Shown piece after piece: positions 40,705-49,164 of a stretch of 52,254 bases of DNA. Position numbers and translations under genes: made by a program. Origin of the DNA: Candidatus Aminicenantota bacterium. Its GTDB lineage: Bacteria > Acidobacteriota > Aminicenantia > UBA2199. The notes beneath the pieces are model-generated. The model searched no databases. It saw only the letters and a program-made list of their open reading frames with translations, and was not told where the DNA came from. The number at the start of each line of letters is the position of its first letter. The stretch's first letter is position 1. Location of the stretch: the NCBI GenBank assembly GCA_026393835.1, contig JAPKZK010000152.1:1-52254 (forward strand). The letters are read 5' to 3'.

Positions 40705-40733
40705 AGTATAGCAAACCTGTTCAAAAAAATCAA
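40705..40733 (-). promoter_or_regulatory. Promoter of the TPR-kinase gene
   Basis: On the minus strand TTGATT (40733-40728) and TATACT (40710-40705) are 17 bp apart. The ATG at 40684 is about 20 bp past the -10 box with no Shine-Dalgarno site; the in-frame ATG at 40714 would lie in the promoter and is rejected. Confidence 0.6.
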
Positions 40734-40901
40734 TTTTAATTTTCCGGTAACCCCCATTTTTAAACAAGATATGTATTGAAAATGTTTAACAAAGGAGGTT
40801 TTGGAATATTTTTTTATTGGGAAGGGGTTTATGAGATTTTTTTGAGTGTCCCCTAATCCGTGTCTGCCCCTTTTACCACCCGTATCCGGTCTCTAAAGTC
40901 A

Positions 40902-41513
40902 TCAGGGCTTCACAATGCCGTTGATAAAGATATCGACTAATTTTTCCGTATTCTCCCTGATGGAAATATCGGCTATACCGGATAACCAGGCGGTTTTCAT
41001 CCCGGCCAGGTAACTGATTAACGCCCAGGTAGTAATTGCCGGATCCAGGCGGTTGTCAAAATCCCCGGAAGCAATTCCTTCACTGATCAGGTCCTGAATC
41101 ACTGCCCTCATTTTTGTCATTTTCTCCTGGTGTTGTTTACACAATTCCTTCAGTTCTTTAGCTTTTTGAAATTCCAGCATATGGAATTCTTCGATAACCC
41201 TGAATTCGTCTTCATTGGATATGATCCGCAAAAACTCCCCTATCAGTTGGCGAATTTTGAGAAGGGGGCTTTGTTCCGATTGAAGGACTTTTATTACCCG
41301 CTCTCCTGACCTTTCATAAAGGACCTCCAATACAGCCCCGAACATTTCGTTTTTGTTTTTAAAGTGCCAATAAATCGCACCGCGGGTAAGACCGGCTTCC
41401 CGGGCTACTTCTTCCAGGGTAGACTGGGAGAAACCTTTTCGGCCGAATACTTTTAACGCGGCATCCAGCACCATTTGGCGGGTCAACGCCGCATCTTCCT
41501 TGGTTCGTTTCAT
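40902..41513 (-). CDS. TetR-family repressor of the RND efflux operon
   Basis: A 203-residue protein with an N-terminal TetR helix-turn-helix: MVLDAALKVFGRKGFSQSTLEEVAREAGLTRGAIYWHFKNKNEMF, about residues 15-60. The C-terminal part has the AcrR/TtgR form (IRQLIGEFLRIISNEDEFRVIEEFHMLEF), which binds hydrophobic drugs and then releases DNA. I chose MKRTKEDAAL at 41513, preceded by AGGT; the longer frame is spacer DNA. It is the last gene of an operon on the minus strand with the pump genes. It probably represses the promoter at 47288-47317, which carries a palindromic operator. Confidence 0.88.
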   Translation of the reverse strand: MKRTKEDAALTRQMVLDAALKVFGRKGFSQSTLEEVAREAGLTRGAIYWHFKNKNEMFGAVLEVLYERSGERVIKVLQSEQSPLLKIRQLIGEFLRIISNEDEFRVIEEFHMLEFQKAKELKELCKQHQEKMTKMRAVIQDLISEGIASGDFDNRLDPAITTWALISYLAGMKTAWLSGIADISIRENTEKLVDIFINGIVKP

Positions 41514-41624
41514 TTTTAGTACCTGCCAGGAAAATAGCCACCAAGGCACTAAGTCACTAAGGTACACAAAAGGTTTTTTTATAAGTAACCCTTTGGTGCC
41601 TTCGCGCCCTGGCGGCAAAAAGTT

Positions 41625-42992
41625 TCATTGATTTCCGGGGGGGGCCGCCTGCTGCCAATCAAAATATGCATCCAGGTAATCATATACCGCGGCATAACCG
41701 TTCAATTGGGCCTGGTCATATGCCACTCGCGCTTCTTTAAGTTCCAATTGGGTGGCCAAACCATTGGCCGCAGTGACCTCCGCAATCTCGAAAGCCTTCT
41801 TCGCGGTCTCCTGGGTCTTCTTGGCAGCCGCTATCCGCTTCCCGGCCTCCTCCAACCGGAGATAGATATTTTGCAATTCATTGTAGATGGATTCCTTTTC
41901 CTTTTCGATTTTTATCCGGGTTTTTTCAAGATCGATGCTGGCCTTTTTCACCTGGGCCTCCCGGTAACCCCCGGTATAAATGGGGATGGACAGTTTCAAT
42001 CCGACGATATAACTATGGTTCTGACGTTCCAAATTAAAAGTGTCGGATTGAGAAGAGAAATTATAGATTAAATTTAAGCTAAGATTGGGCAATTTCTCGG
42101 CTTTCTCGGCTTTGATCCCGGTGCTTCGCAATTTCTCTTCCCAGAGGAGCGCATTAAAATCCGGGCGTTTTTCCAGGACCGTGTCCAACTCTTCCATAAG
42201 CGGCAGGGGCGGATGTACATCAAAGCCACCGCTCAATTCGATTTCTTCCCGGTAAGGCAGGCCGGCCAGGTTTTTTAAAGCGTTCAGGGCCAATTCATAG
42301 TTGCGTTTGGCCTTGATAGTCTCCGGGACCAGGTTTTGCCAGCGGACCTCGGCTTGTAAGAGCTGGAATTGGGATACCTGGCCGAAGTCATATTTTTGCT
42401 TCATGTCCTGGTAATTGTCCTGGGCATTTTTTTCCGAGGCCAGGCCCACTTCCCACACCTTTTTCAACAGCAGGGCCTGGTAAAAGGCTTTCCTGGCAAA
42501 TTTAACGATGGTCTGATGGGTGGCATTATAAATAAAATCCGTGACTTTCTTATACTGTTTGGCCGCGTTTAATGCGTTTCCCACCTTAAAACTGAAGAGG
42601 GTCTGACTCACCACCGCCTGGAACCCGTACTCATTCTTATAATTAATCTTGAATTTCTGGTTGGTCGCTTCCCCGGTATCGGGATCAGGGAAATCGATAT
42701 AAAGAAAATTTTCTTTAAGGTTCCGGTTGTAAGAGCCTTCCATCATGATTTTGGGGAGGGCGGTGGATTTGGCTTCCTGGTGATAGACTTTGGCCATTTC
42801 CAGGTCCTGTTGGGCCAGTTTCAAGTCTTTACTGTAGGATTCCACGCGGTTGAGAAAGGTCTCCAGGTCATAGGTTTTGGTTTCCGCACGGAGAAGTGGG
42901 CTTAACCCTATCATTAACATCATATAAACGATTACCATAAGCAGCCGGTGATTTTTCATTTTTAATTTTTTAGGATCCGAAAGTGTTATCAT
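41625..42992 (-). CDS. TolC-like outer-membrane efflux protein
   Basis: This 455-residue protein has a signal peptide (hydrophobic residues 15-35, LLRAETKTY after) and two outer-membrane efflux domains. YDLETFLNRVESYSKDLKLAQQDLEMAKVYHQEAKS starts the first, and AEVTAANGLATQLELKEARVAYDQAQLNGYAAVYDYLDAYFDWQQA closes the second. It forms a trimeric channel across the outer membrane that serves the RND pump encoded just upstream. GAGGAG precedes the ATG by about 7 bases. The acrB-like gene ends about 10 bp upstream, and the TetR gene follows after about 110 bp. That gap contains an AAGGCACTAAG-type repeat. Confidence 0.9.
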   Translation of the reverse strand: MITLSDPKKLKMKNHRLLMVIVYMMLMIGLSPLLRAETKTYDLETFLNRVESYSKDLKLAQQDLEMAKVYHQEAKSTALPKIMMEGSYNRNLKENFLYIDFPDPDTGEATNQKFKINYKNEYGFQAVVSQTLFSFKVGNALNAAKQYKKVTDFIYNATHQTIVKFARKAFYQALLLKKVWEVGLASEKNAQDNYQDMKQKYDFGQVSQFQLLQAEVRWQNLVPETIKAKRNYELALNALKNLAGLPYREEIELSGGFDVHPPLPLMEELDTVLEKRPDFNALLWEEKLRSTGIKAEKAEKLPNLSLNLIYNFSSQSDTFNLERQNHSYIVGLKLSIPIYTGGYREAQVKKASIDLEKTRIKIEKEKESIYNELQNIYLRLEEAGKRIAAAKKTQETAKKAFEIAEVTAANGLATQLELKEARVAYDQAQLNGYAAVYDYLDAYFDWQQAAPPGNQ

Positions 42993-43002
42993 GTTTCACT
43001 CC

Positions 43003-46000
43003 TCAATTTTCGGCGATCTTTTTTTGCCTGGTGGTTAGGTAATAGAGGGCCGGCATCACCACCAGGGTAAGCAAGGTTGAGGCAACCAATCCGCCGATAC
43101 TAACAATCCCCATGGGCTGCCGGAACTCTCTCCCGGACGCCCCCATTCCCAGGGCCATGGGGATCATGCCCAGGATAATGGCAACGGTGGACATGATAAT
43201 GGGTTTAAGTTTGGTTGGGCAGGCTTCAATGAGCGCCTCTTTTACCCCACGGCCTTCTCTTCTTAATATGTTGGTATAATCGAGGATCAATATGGCATTG
43301 TTGACCACGATTCCCACCAGCATGACGATGGCCAACATGGAGATGATGTTCATGGTGGAGCCGGTGAGGTCCATGGCCACGAACACCCCCATCAAAGCCA
43401 TAGGAACGGTCCCCATGATCATCAGGGGTTGGGTGAGGCTTTCCAGCATGGCAGCCAACAGCATATAGGTGAGTAAAACGGCAATGAGAAAGGTTCGCAG
43501 CATATCCTTGATAGCTTCTTCCATCATTTCCACATCGCCGCCCCATTGGACTTTGTATCCCGCGGGGAGTTCGATTTGGCTCATTTTCTCCCGGACGACT
43601 TTGACCACGTCCCCCAATACAAACCCCGGGGCGGTATTGGCAGTAAATTCGATGGCTTTGTATTTGTCGTTGTGAAGAATTTTACTGAAGCCTTCGCTAA
43701 AATTCACCTGGGCCAGTTGGGAGAGACGAAAGACCCCCTTTGGGGAGACCACCGCGATATTGCCGACTTTTTCAGGGGTATCGACGGAGTCTTTGTTCAT
43801 GACAATGCGGATATCGTATTCTTCGCCGGCTTCTTTGTAGCGGGTGGCTTCGATGCCTTCCACGGCGCCGCGCAGGGCCATGGCCAGGTCATACACGGTT
43901 AATCCCACATCGGCCAATTTTTTCCGATCCGGCAGCAAGATAATTTCGGGTTTTCCCGCCCGGGAACTGGTGGTGAGGTTAACCAATCCCGGTGTACCTT
44001 TAATTTTTGCCGCCATCCGGTTCTTAATATTTTCCAATCGATCGACATCCTGGCCCATCAAGTAGAATTGGATGGGTGCGGAAGAGCCGCCGCCGTGCTC
44101 CATGGAGATGGCCGCCACATTGATGCGGGCGTTGGGAATGTCCGCCAATTCTTTTATGAATCGATTCGCCGCATCTTTATTGGAGATATCGCGTTTATCG
44201 ATGTCCACCAACTTTACTACGATTCGCGCCAGGTTGGCGCCGGTATCCAATTCGTTGAGGAACCCCAATTTGGTTAACATGTGTTTGACTTCCGGGTGCT
44301 TCTGAATTCGATCTTCAATGGTATTAACAAATTTCGCGGTTTCCTCCAGGTTGTATCCCTGGGGTAATTCGATATCCAGGCCAATCGCGCCTTCGTCCAG
44401 TTGGGGCATAAACTCGAATCCCACCCGGGCCGCGCTGATAAAGCTTAAAAATAACAATCCCACCGCGCCGGCCACCACCAGCAAACTACGCACTTTGTTG
44501 GCCAACAGCACCCGCAGCAGCTTTTGATACCGCACTTCCCAACCATGAAACATATTTTCCAATTTCTGCCCGAGGGGGTGTTTTTTAGTATCCCGTTCCG
44601 GTAGAATCATGGAGGCCATCATGGGGGTCAGGGTAAAGGAGATCAATAAAGAAAACACAGTGGCATAAGTCACGGTTAAAGCAAATTGTTTGAAGAATTG
44701 CCCGATCAGGGAGGACATAGAGGCAATGGGCAAAAACACAACGATATTGGTGAGGGTGGAGGCCAGGACCGCCACGGCGATTTCAGAGGTTCCCTTCATG
44801 GCCGAGTTCTTCCGGTCCAATCCCAATTCTCTATGACGGAAGATATTCTCCAATATCACGACGGAATTGGCCACCAGTATCCCCACGGAGGTGGACAACC
44901 CCATCAGGGACATAATGTTTAAAGAAAAACCGGATATTTGCAGCAGCATAAAGGTGGATATAATGGAAAAGGGCATGGCTACCGCCACGATAATGGTGGA
45001 GCGAAGATCATGGAGGAAAAACAGCAGCACCAAGCCCGTTAAAAGAATCCCCAGGTAAATATTACCCATGGTATCGTCCACCGAGCTTTCAATAAAAACG
45101 GAGTTGTCGTTCACGATGGAGAGTTGGCAGCCGGCCGGCAGGTCTTTTTCGATCTCCGGGACTCTTTCCCGGATGTCCCGCACCATGTTTACGGTATTGC
45201 CTTCCGGGCTTTTGATGATGGACAGCAACACCACGTTGTCTTTCCTGAGTTTATTAAGGTTATCGAAATAAATGGTACGTTCACGCACTTCTTTACTGGC
45301 ATCCCGGATATTGGCAATATCACTCAGCTTTTTCGTACCGAAAGCCGTGGGTACTTCCATTTTTTTAATGGTTTCGAGGTTGTCCAATTGGCCTTTGAGG
45401 CGGACGGCATATTCCTGGGATTTCTGCTGGAACTGGCCGCCGGGCATGTCCAGGTTTTGGATTTTTAATACCTGGCTCAACTGGGCCAGGGAAATGGCAT
45501 TCTCAAACACCACCCGGTTGTCCAACTCGATGCGGATTTCCCGTTCCTGGCCGCCCACCAGGTTCACCTGGGCCACGCCTTCCACCTGGGAAAATCGGTC
45601 TTTTAACCGTTTATCCGCCAATTCATACAATTCCGTTAGGTTCTGCTTGCCGGTTAACAATATATCCAGGACGGATTCGGCGCGGATATCGAATTTTTCC
45701 ACGATGGGGGTTTGGGCGTCATCGGGGAGGTCGTTAAGAATGGCATCGATTTTGTCTTTGGCTTCCCGCACCGCCACATCCGGGTCTTTGCCGATTTCAA
45801 AGGCCAGCAGTACCAGGGACACACTGTCCATGGAATAGGAGCGCATCCAATCGATCTTACTAATAGTGGCCACGGCGTCTTCGATTTTCTTGCTCACCTG
45901 GGTTTCCATTTCCCTGGGGCCGGTTCCCGGGTATATGGTTCGAATCGTAACAAAACCGATTTCTACCTCGGGCATCATATCCAGGGAGAGGGTAAAATAT

Positions 46001-46083
46001 GCCAGGGCGCCGAATACCAGGAACACCAGCAATAGCATACTCATCATAATAGGGCGTTTAATTGATATATCTGATATGGACAT
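43003..46083 (-). CDS. RND efflux transporter (AcrB/HAE1-like)
   Basis: A 1026-residue inner-membrane pump subunit. It has the full RND plan: MSISDISIKRPIMMSMLLLVFLVFGALAYF as helix 1, a first periplasmic loop, helix bundle 2-6 near 340-540, a second loop, and helices 8-12. Family motifs include IYPGTGPREMETQVSKKIEDAV near 45 and, in the fourth helix, GLSTSVGILVANSVVILENIF. Here the Asp-Asp pair that relays protons in AcrB is replaced by Ala-Asn, although the rest of the helix is conserved. I chose the ATG at 46083 (GAGGTATAAC upstream) over the GTG at 46107 inside the acrA stop. It works with the adaptor and TolC-like proteins beside it. Confidence 0.9.
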   Translation of the reverse strand: MSISDISIKRPIMMSMLLLVFLVFGALAYFTLSLDMMPEVEIGFVTIRTIYPGTGPREMETQVSKKIEDAVATISKIDWMRSYSMDSVSLVLLAFEIGKDPDVAVREAKDKIDAILNDLPDDAQTPIVEKFDIRAESVLDILLTGKQNLTELYELADKRLKDRFSQVEGVAQVNLVGGQEREIRIELDNRVVFENAISLAQLSQVLKIQNLDMPGGQFQQKSQEYAVRLKGQLDNLETIKKMEVPTAFGTKKLSDIANIRDASKEVRERTIYFDNLNKLRKDNVVLLSIIKSPEGNTVNMVRDIRERVPEIEKDLPAGCQLSIVNDNSVFIESSVDDTMGNIYLGILLTGLVLLFFLHDLRSTIIVAVAMPFSIISTFMLLQISGFSLNIMSLMGLSTSVGILVANSVVILENIFRHRELGLDRKNSAMKGTSEIAVAVLASTLTNIVVFLPIASMSSLIGQFFKQFALTVTYATVFSLLISFTLTPMMASMILPERDTKKHPLGQKLENMFHGWEVRYQKLLRVLLANKVRSLLVVAGAVGLLFLSFISAARVGFEFMPQLDEGAIGLDIELPQGYNLEETAKFVNTIEDRIQKHPEVKHMLTKLGFLNELDTGANLARIVVKLVDIDKRDISNKDAANRFIKELADIPNARINVAAISMEHGGGSSAPIQFYLMGQDVDRLENIKNRMAAKIKGTPGLVNLTTSSRAGKPEIILLPDRKKLADVGLTVYDLAMALRGAVEGIEATRYKEAGEEYDIRIVMNKDSVDTPEKVGNIAVVSPKGVFRLSQLAQVNFSEGFSKILHNDKYKAIEFTANTAPGFVLGDVVKVVREKMSQIELPAGYKVQWGGDVEMMEEAIKDMLRTFLIAVLLTYMLLAAMLESLTQPLMIMGTVPMALMGVFVAMDLTGSTMNIISMLAIVMLVGIVVNNAILILDYTNILRREGRGVKEALIEACPTKLKPIIMSTVAIILGMIPMALGMGASGREFRQPMGIVSIGGLVASTLLTLVVMPALYYLTTRQKKIAEN

Positions 46084-46103
46084 TTTGTTATACCTCTTCC
46101 CTG

Positions 46104-47150
46104 TCACTTACCGCTGACGGTTTTGACCTTGCTGCCGTTATCCAGGAGCAATTGGCCTTCCACCACCAATTCGTCGCCGGGGTTTAAGCCATCGCGGATT
46201 TCTACATCAAGGCCTTGTTGACTTCCCAGGGAGACTTTTCGTTTTTCGGCTTTGCCTACATTCACCACATAGACAAAATACTCGTCCTGTTCTTTGAGTA
46301 GATCCTTTCGTTCCACCACGATGGCGCCGGGATTAGCAGAGGTAGTGATTTGGATTTCCACTGTTGTCCCGGCTTTTAGCCGGTTATCGGGGTTAGCGAA
46401 TTCCACCAGGGCGCGGAAGGCTTTATTCATCATATTCATGGCCGCGTCTACCTGGACTACTTTTCCTTCGATCCGGTTTCCCAACCAGAGTGCAGTGGCC
46501 GGCATTCCTTCCCGGACCGCGAAAATCTCTCCTTCCGAGACCCAGATGACGCTTTTCATTTTATCGGTATTGGAAATCGTTACCAGCGGCATTTCCTTGT
46601 CGATATTATCGGTCTCGGAAACATGCAGCTTCGAAACATAACCGCTGATGGGCGCCTTTACCATGACCATCTGGCGCACGGCGTCCCAATCGGCTTTGGC
46701 TACATCGAACCTGGCTTTGGCATTGTCGCGGTCTTGCAGGGATATCCCGCCTTTATTATAGAGGTTATCGATGCGTTCGAAGGCGGTTTTGGCGTTCTCA
46801 AAGGCCACTTTTGCCTGGAAATATTGGGCGGAAGGGCTGTCCGTGGGAAAGGTCAACAGCACCTGGTCTTTCTTGACGTAATCGCCGATTTTTACCAGGA
46901 TTTTTTCCACTTTTTCACCCATGGCGGCGTATGCCGTGGATTCCTTGATCCCGGTTAATTCCGAATTAAAACTCAATACGGTTTTAAATTCTTTCGGGGC
47001 AATGGCCTGGGTGCGGACCGGGACCCCGGCTTCGCTGTAGATTTGTTCCATGCTTTTGCCTTCTTCATTTTTTTTAGTGCAGGCCGGGAAGGCCGACACC
47101 AGCGATAATCCCAGGATAATCGCCAACATCTTGACAACAGTTAGTTTCAT
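46104..47150 (-). CDS. RND membrane-fusion lipoprotein (AcrA-like)
   Basis: This 348-residue adaptor begins MKLTVVKMLAIILGLSLVSAFPAC, a lipoprotein signal with Cys about 24 as the lipid site. A barrel-hairpin protein follows: a biotinyl-lipoyl half-motif (VEKILVKIGDYVKKDQVLLTFPT), an alpha-hairpin (AFERIDNLYNKGGISLQDRDNAKARFDVAKADWDAV), the second lipoyl half (VKAPISGYVSKLHVSETDNIDKEMPLVTIS), and a beta-barrel with MPATALWLGNRIEGKVVQVD. It links the RND pump to the TolC channel. I chose the ATG at 47150 because AAGGAG lies just upstream; the further TTG is within that ribosome site. It is the first gene of the operon and carries the regulated promoter upstream. Confidence 0.9.
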   Translation of the reverse strand: MKLTVVKMLAIILGLSLVSAFPACTKKNEEGKSMEQIYSEAGVPVRTQAIAPKEFKTVLSFNSELTGIKESTAYAAMGEKVEKILVKIGDYVKKDQVLLTFPTDSPSAQYFQAKVAFENAKTAFERIDNLYNKGGISLQDRDNAKARFDVAKADWDAVRQMVMVKAPISGYVSKLHVSETDNIDKEMPLVTISNTDKMKSVIWVSEGEIFAVREGMPATALWLGNRIEGKVVQVDAAMNMMNKAFRALVEFANPDNRLKAGTTVEIQITTSANPGAIVVERKDLLKEQDEYFVYVVNVGKAEKRKVSLGSQQGLDVEIRDGLNPGDELVVEGQLLLDNGSKVKTVSGK

Positions 47151-47192
47151 ATTTAACTCCTTCAAGTTCTAGAGGTTTTTAGTTACGGCGGC

Positions 47193-47229
47193 CCCGCGAC
47201 GCGGGAGCCCTAAGAAGGTCCTACGGACC
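47193..47229 (-). promoter_or_regulatory. Two hairpins in the efflux operon leader
   Basis: CCCGC-GAC-GCGGG at about 47193-47205 and GGTCC-TAC-GGACC at 47217-47229 are perfect short stems in the 5' leader of about 115 nt between the promoter and the first ATG. They may influence mRNA stability or attenuation; no antiterminator partner was seen. Confidence 0.4.
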
Positions 47230-47287
47230 ATCTTTCGGCGCATTTATTTACATTATTTTTCCATGAATGCAATTAATGGAAAGTACA

Positions 47288-47317
47288 ATTATACATACAC
47301 GTCTGTATGTTTGTCAA
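47288..47317 (-). promoter_or_regulatory. Promoter of the efflux operon
   Basis: On the minus strand TTGACA (47317-47312) and TATAAT (47293-47288), both perfect consensus, are 18 bp apart. The spacer is filled by the palindromic operator listed next. Confidence 0.75.
47293..47310. promoter_or_regulatory. Palindromic TetR/AcrR-type operator
   Basis: ACATACA-CGTC-TGTATGT is an inverted repeat with 7-bp arms, resembling known AcrR operators (TACATACA-type). It lies exactly between the -35 and -10 boxes, so bound repressor would block RNA polymerase. The encoded TetR protein is the natural candidate. Confidence 0.7.
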
Positions 47318-47388
47318 GTTTTTTTTAAAAAAGGAAAAAATTTGTCTGTCCCTTAATTACCCTTCTCTTCTTTTTTTCCGCCGCAGGC

Positions 47389-47416
47389 TTGAAAAAAAAT
47401 AGGTTTATGCTAAAAT
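47389..47416 (+). promoter_or_regulatory. Promoter of the AbiEii pair (leaderless layout)
   Basis: TTGAAA at 47389-47394 and TAAAAT at 47411-47416 are 16 bp apart, and the ATG at 47423 follows 6 bp later. There is no Shine-Dalgarno site. Confidence 0.4.
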
Positions 47417-47422
47417 ATAATC

Positions 47423-47698
47423 ATGAAAAAAAAGAAAAAAGATAAAGTGCCTTATTTCTGTTGGGATAGAAAGCTAACAGAGCATGATATAAGAGACCAA
47501 TTGAAAACTTTAGAAGGTACGGAAAGAGAACGATTAATCGCATGGATACTAAGGGAAGCTGCCTTCAAAGATGTGTGGCGCTTTTTAACGCCGAAAGAAG
47601 TATTCACATACCTTCCCAGGCTCCAGGATTCCCTGGGCAGATGGAAAGATTTTTGGAACTATATCACAAGGACCTGGCATGAACTGGGAAAAATCTAA
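47423..47698 (+). CDS. Partner protein of the AbiEii nucleotidyltransferase
   Basis: A 91-residue basic protein (start MKKKKKDKVPYFCWDRKL) with a helical profile: ERERLIAWILREAAFKDVWRFLTPKEVFTYL then LQDSLGRWKDFWNYITRTWHELGKI. It has no DNA-binding motif that I recognise. Its 3' end overlaps the start of the AbiEii gene by 20 bases, so the two are translated together and probably act as a pair, with this as putative antitoxin. The leaderless promoter is close. Confidence 0.65.
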   Translation: MKKKKKDKVPYFCWDRKLTEHDIRDQLKTLEGTERERLIAWILREAAFKDVWRFLTPKEVFTYLPRLQDSLGRWKDFWNYITRTWHELGKI

Positions 47699-48338
47699 AT
47701 CTTTAACTCCGTTAAAACACGATTTCCTGGTCTCATTTTTCGAGAAAAGCCGGGATTTTTTTCTAACCGGCGGTTCTGCGTTGAGCATATTTTATTTTGA
47801 TCACCGGTATTCCTATGACCTGGATTTCTTCACTGAAAAAGACATCGATTGGCTTTTTCATGAACGATTGTTTATTTCAATTGTGGAAGAAATAAAAGCC
47901 GAATACACAACGATAACAAAAGCCCCATTTTTTCACCGCTATGAGTTAAGAAGAGGTAAAGATAAAGAGATCATTGACTTTGTTATCGAGAAAGTCCCGC
48001 AAATAGATAAAAAAAAGAATAAGTTTGATATTATCGATGTAGATACTCCACTTGAAATTGGGGTCAACAAAATCTGTACTCTACTCAGTCGCACGGAATT
48101 AAAGGATGTCATCGATCTTTTTTTCCTTGTTAAAAACGGATTTAATATCAAAGAAAATATCGAGAAGGCTAAACAAAAGGATGGCGGGATAGAACCTGCA
48201 ATTATCTCCTACCTTTTATCTCAATTTAATGTTTCAAAATTACCTGATTATATGATAGAAAAAGTAAGTATCAAAGAACTGGAAGATTTTATCTCCGATC
48301 TAAAAAAGTTTTTGGCAGAAATTTCATTCCCGGGATAG
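47679..48338 (+). CDS. AbiEii/AbiGii-type nucleotidyltransferase toxin
   Basis: This 219-residue protein contains the nucleotidyltransferase core FFLTGGSALSIFYFDHRYSYDLDFFTEK near residue 30. The GGSAL loop and the Asp-Leu-Asp metal site are present. Other family text includes PFFHRYELRRGKDKEIIDFVIE, VDTPLEIGVNKICTLLSRTELKDVIDLFFLV and a helical C-terminus. AbiEii toxins add nucleotides to tRNA acceptor stems or other targets in phage-defence toxin-antitoxin systems. Start ATG at 47679 overlaps the upstream gene. The family is often paired with an AbiEi-type regulator; this partner looks different. Confidence 0.83.
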   Translation: MNWEKSKSLTPLKHDFLVSFFEKSRDFFLTGGSALSIFYFDHRYSYDLDFFTEKDIDWLFHERLFISIVEEIKAEYTTITKAPFFHRYELRRGKDKEIIDFVIEKVPQIDKKKNKFDIIDVDTPLEIGVNKICTLLSRTELKDVIDLFFLVKNGFNIKENIEKAKQKDGGIEPAIISYLLSQFNVSKLPDYMIEKVSIKELEDFISDLKKFLAEISFPG

Positions 48339-48527
48339 ACCCGGTTGTCCCTGGCACTTTTTCTGCATCAGAAAAAAATCGTTGTTTTCCAAAAAAAGAA
48401 GTTCGCGGCGCTCGCGATATAAATGCCTTGTTCCCCGTGGATTTTGAACTGTAGAGGAAGGTTATTGTGCGGCTCTTCCGCTCTTCCCTGCTTCCGCGCT
48501 TCCTGTTTTTCTTCATCATTCATCATT
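48339..48527. other. Intergenic region after the AbiEii gene
   Basis: No gene is seen. The stretch holds A/G-rich and T-rich low-complexity DNA and CTTCC-type words near 48475-48505. Confidence 0.4.
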
Positions 48528-48731
48528 CTATTTAAAGCAGTGTCTGCCTTTTGAAACGGTTTGAATATGATCCAGGTTTATCGCACAATCATGTTTCATC
48601 CCATCTTCTTTGCTTAACAATACTTCGGAAGGAATATCTCTGATTGTTGAAGTAATTGGTGCTATAGTGACTTCGCCTAAATATCCGATTGCAGAATTTC
48701 TTGTAAGAATCACAACCGGTGAGAGATGCAA
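48528..48731 (-). pseudogene. MazF/PemK-type toxin remnant
   Basis: The minus-strand frame reads PVVILTRNSAIGYLGEVTIAPIT, then TIRDIPSEVLLSKEDGMKHDCAINLDHIQTVSKGR. This is the beta-barrel core of MazF/PemK endoribonucleases. The frame stays open further upstream to about 48790, with VGEIKWKCLPDIG in place of the usual N-terminal GEI-W-x-L text, but no credible start codon or Shine-Dalgarno site is present. The C-terminus stops right after SKGR, lacking the last 30 or so residues. No antitoxin is adjacent. It is best read as a damaged copy. Confidence 0.72.
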
Positions 48732-48893
48732 GAGTTTTTTACTTTTTTGGGGATGGGTTCCTATATCGGGCAGACACTTCCATTTTATCTCGCCGACAAA
48801 GTGGGAAACGAATATTTTTTACCTGGAGCTTGACAAATTTTCAAGGATGCCCCATACTATAGATATGATAAGAAAATTCATAAGGAGAATGTT

Positions 48894-49154
48894 ATGCCTG
48901 AAATCAGTCGGTTTTTAGGTATCATAATTTTTATGTATTTTAATGATCACGAGCCTCCGCATTTTCATGCCAGGTATAATGAATTCCGCGGCAAATTGAC
49001 CATAAACGAGCTGCAATTAATTGAGGGAAGACTTCCGAAACGAATTCTGGCCCTGGTACTTGAATGGGCGAATAATCATCGGGCTGAATTATTGGAAAAT
49101 TGGGAAACTCTCAAAAAAGAAGGGAAATATAAAAGAATAAAACCTTTGGTTTAG
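48894..49154 (+). CDS. DUF4160 protein
   Basis: An 86-residue protein with MPEISRFLGIIIFMYFNDHEPPHFHARYNEF, where the HEPPHFH motif marks the DUF4160 family. It continues LTINELQLIEGRLPKRILALVLEWANNHRAEL. DUF4160 genes are usually followed by a DUF2442 gene, as here, and are thought to be part of toxin-antitoxin-like modules, without proven activity. AAGGAG precedes the ATG. Confidence 0.88.
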   Translation: MPEISRFLGIIIFMYFNDHEPPHFHARYNEFRGKLTINELQLIEGRLPKRILALVLEWANNHRAELLENWETLKKEGKYKRIKPLV

Positions 49155-49164
49155 GAGCTTGACT

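Noticed and set aside
40685..40714. Upstream start for the TPR kinase
   Set aside because: This ATG lies inside the -10/-35 region, so it cannot be in the transcript.
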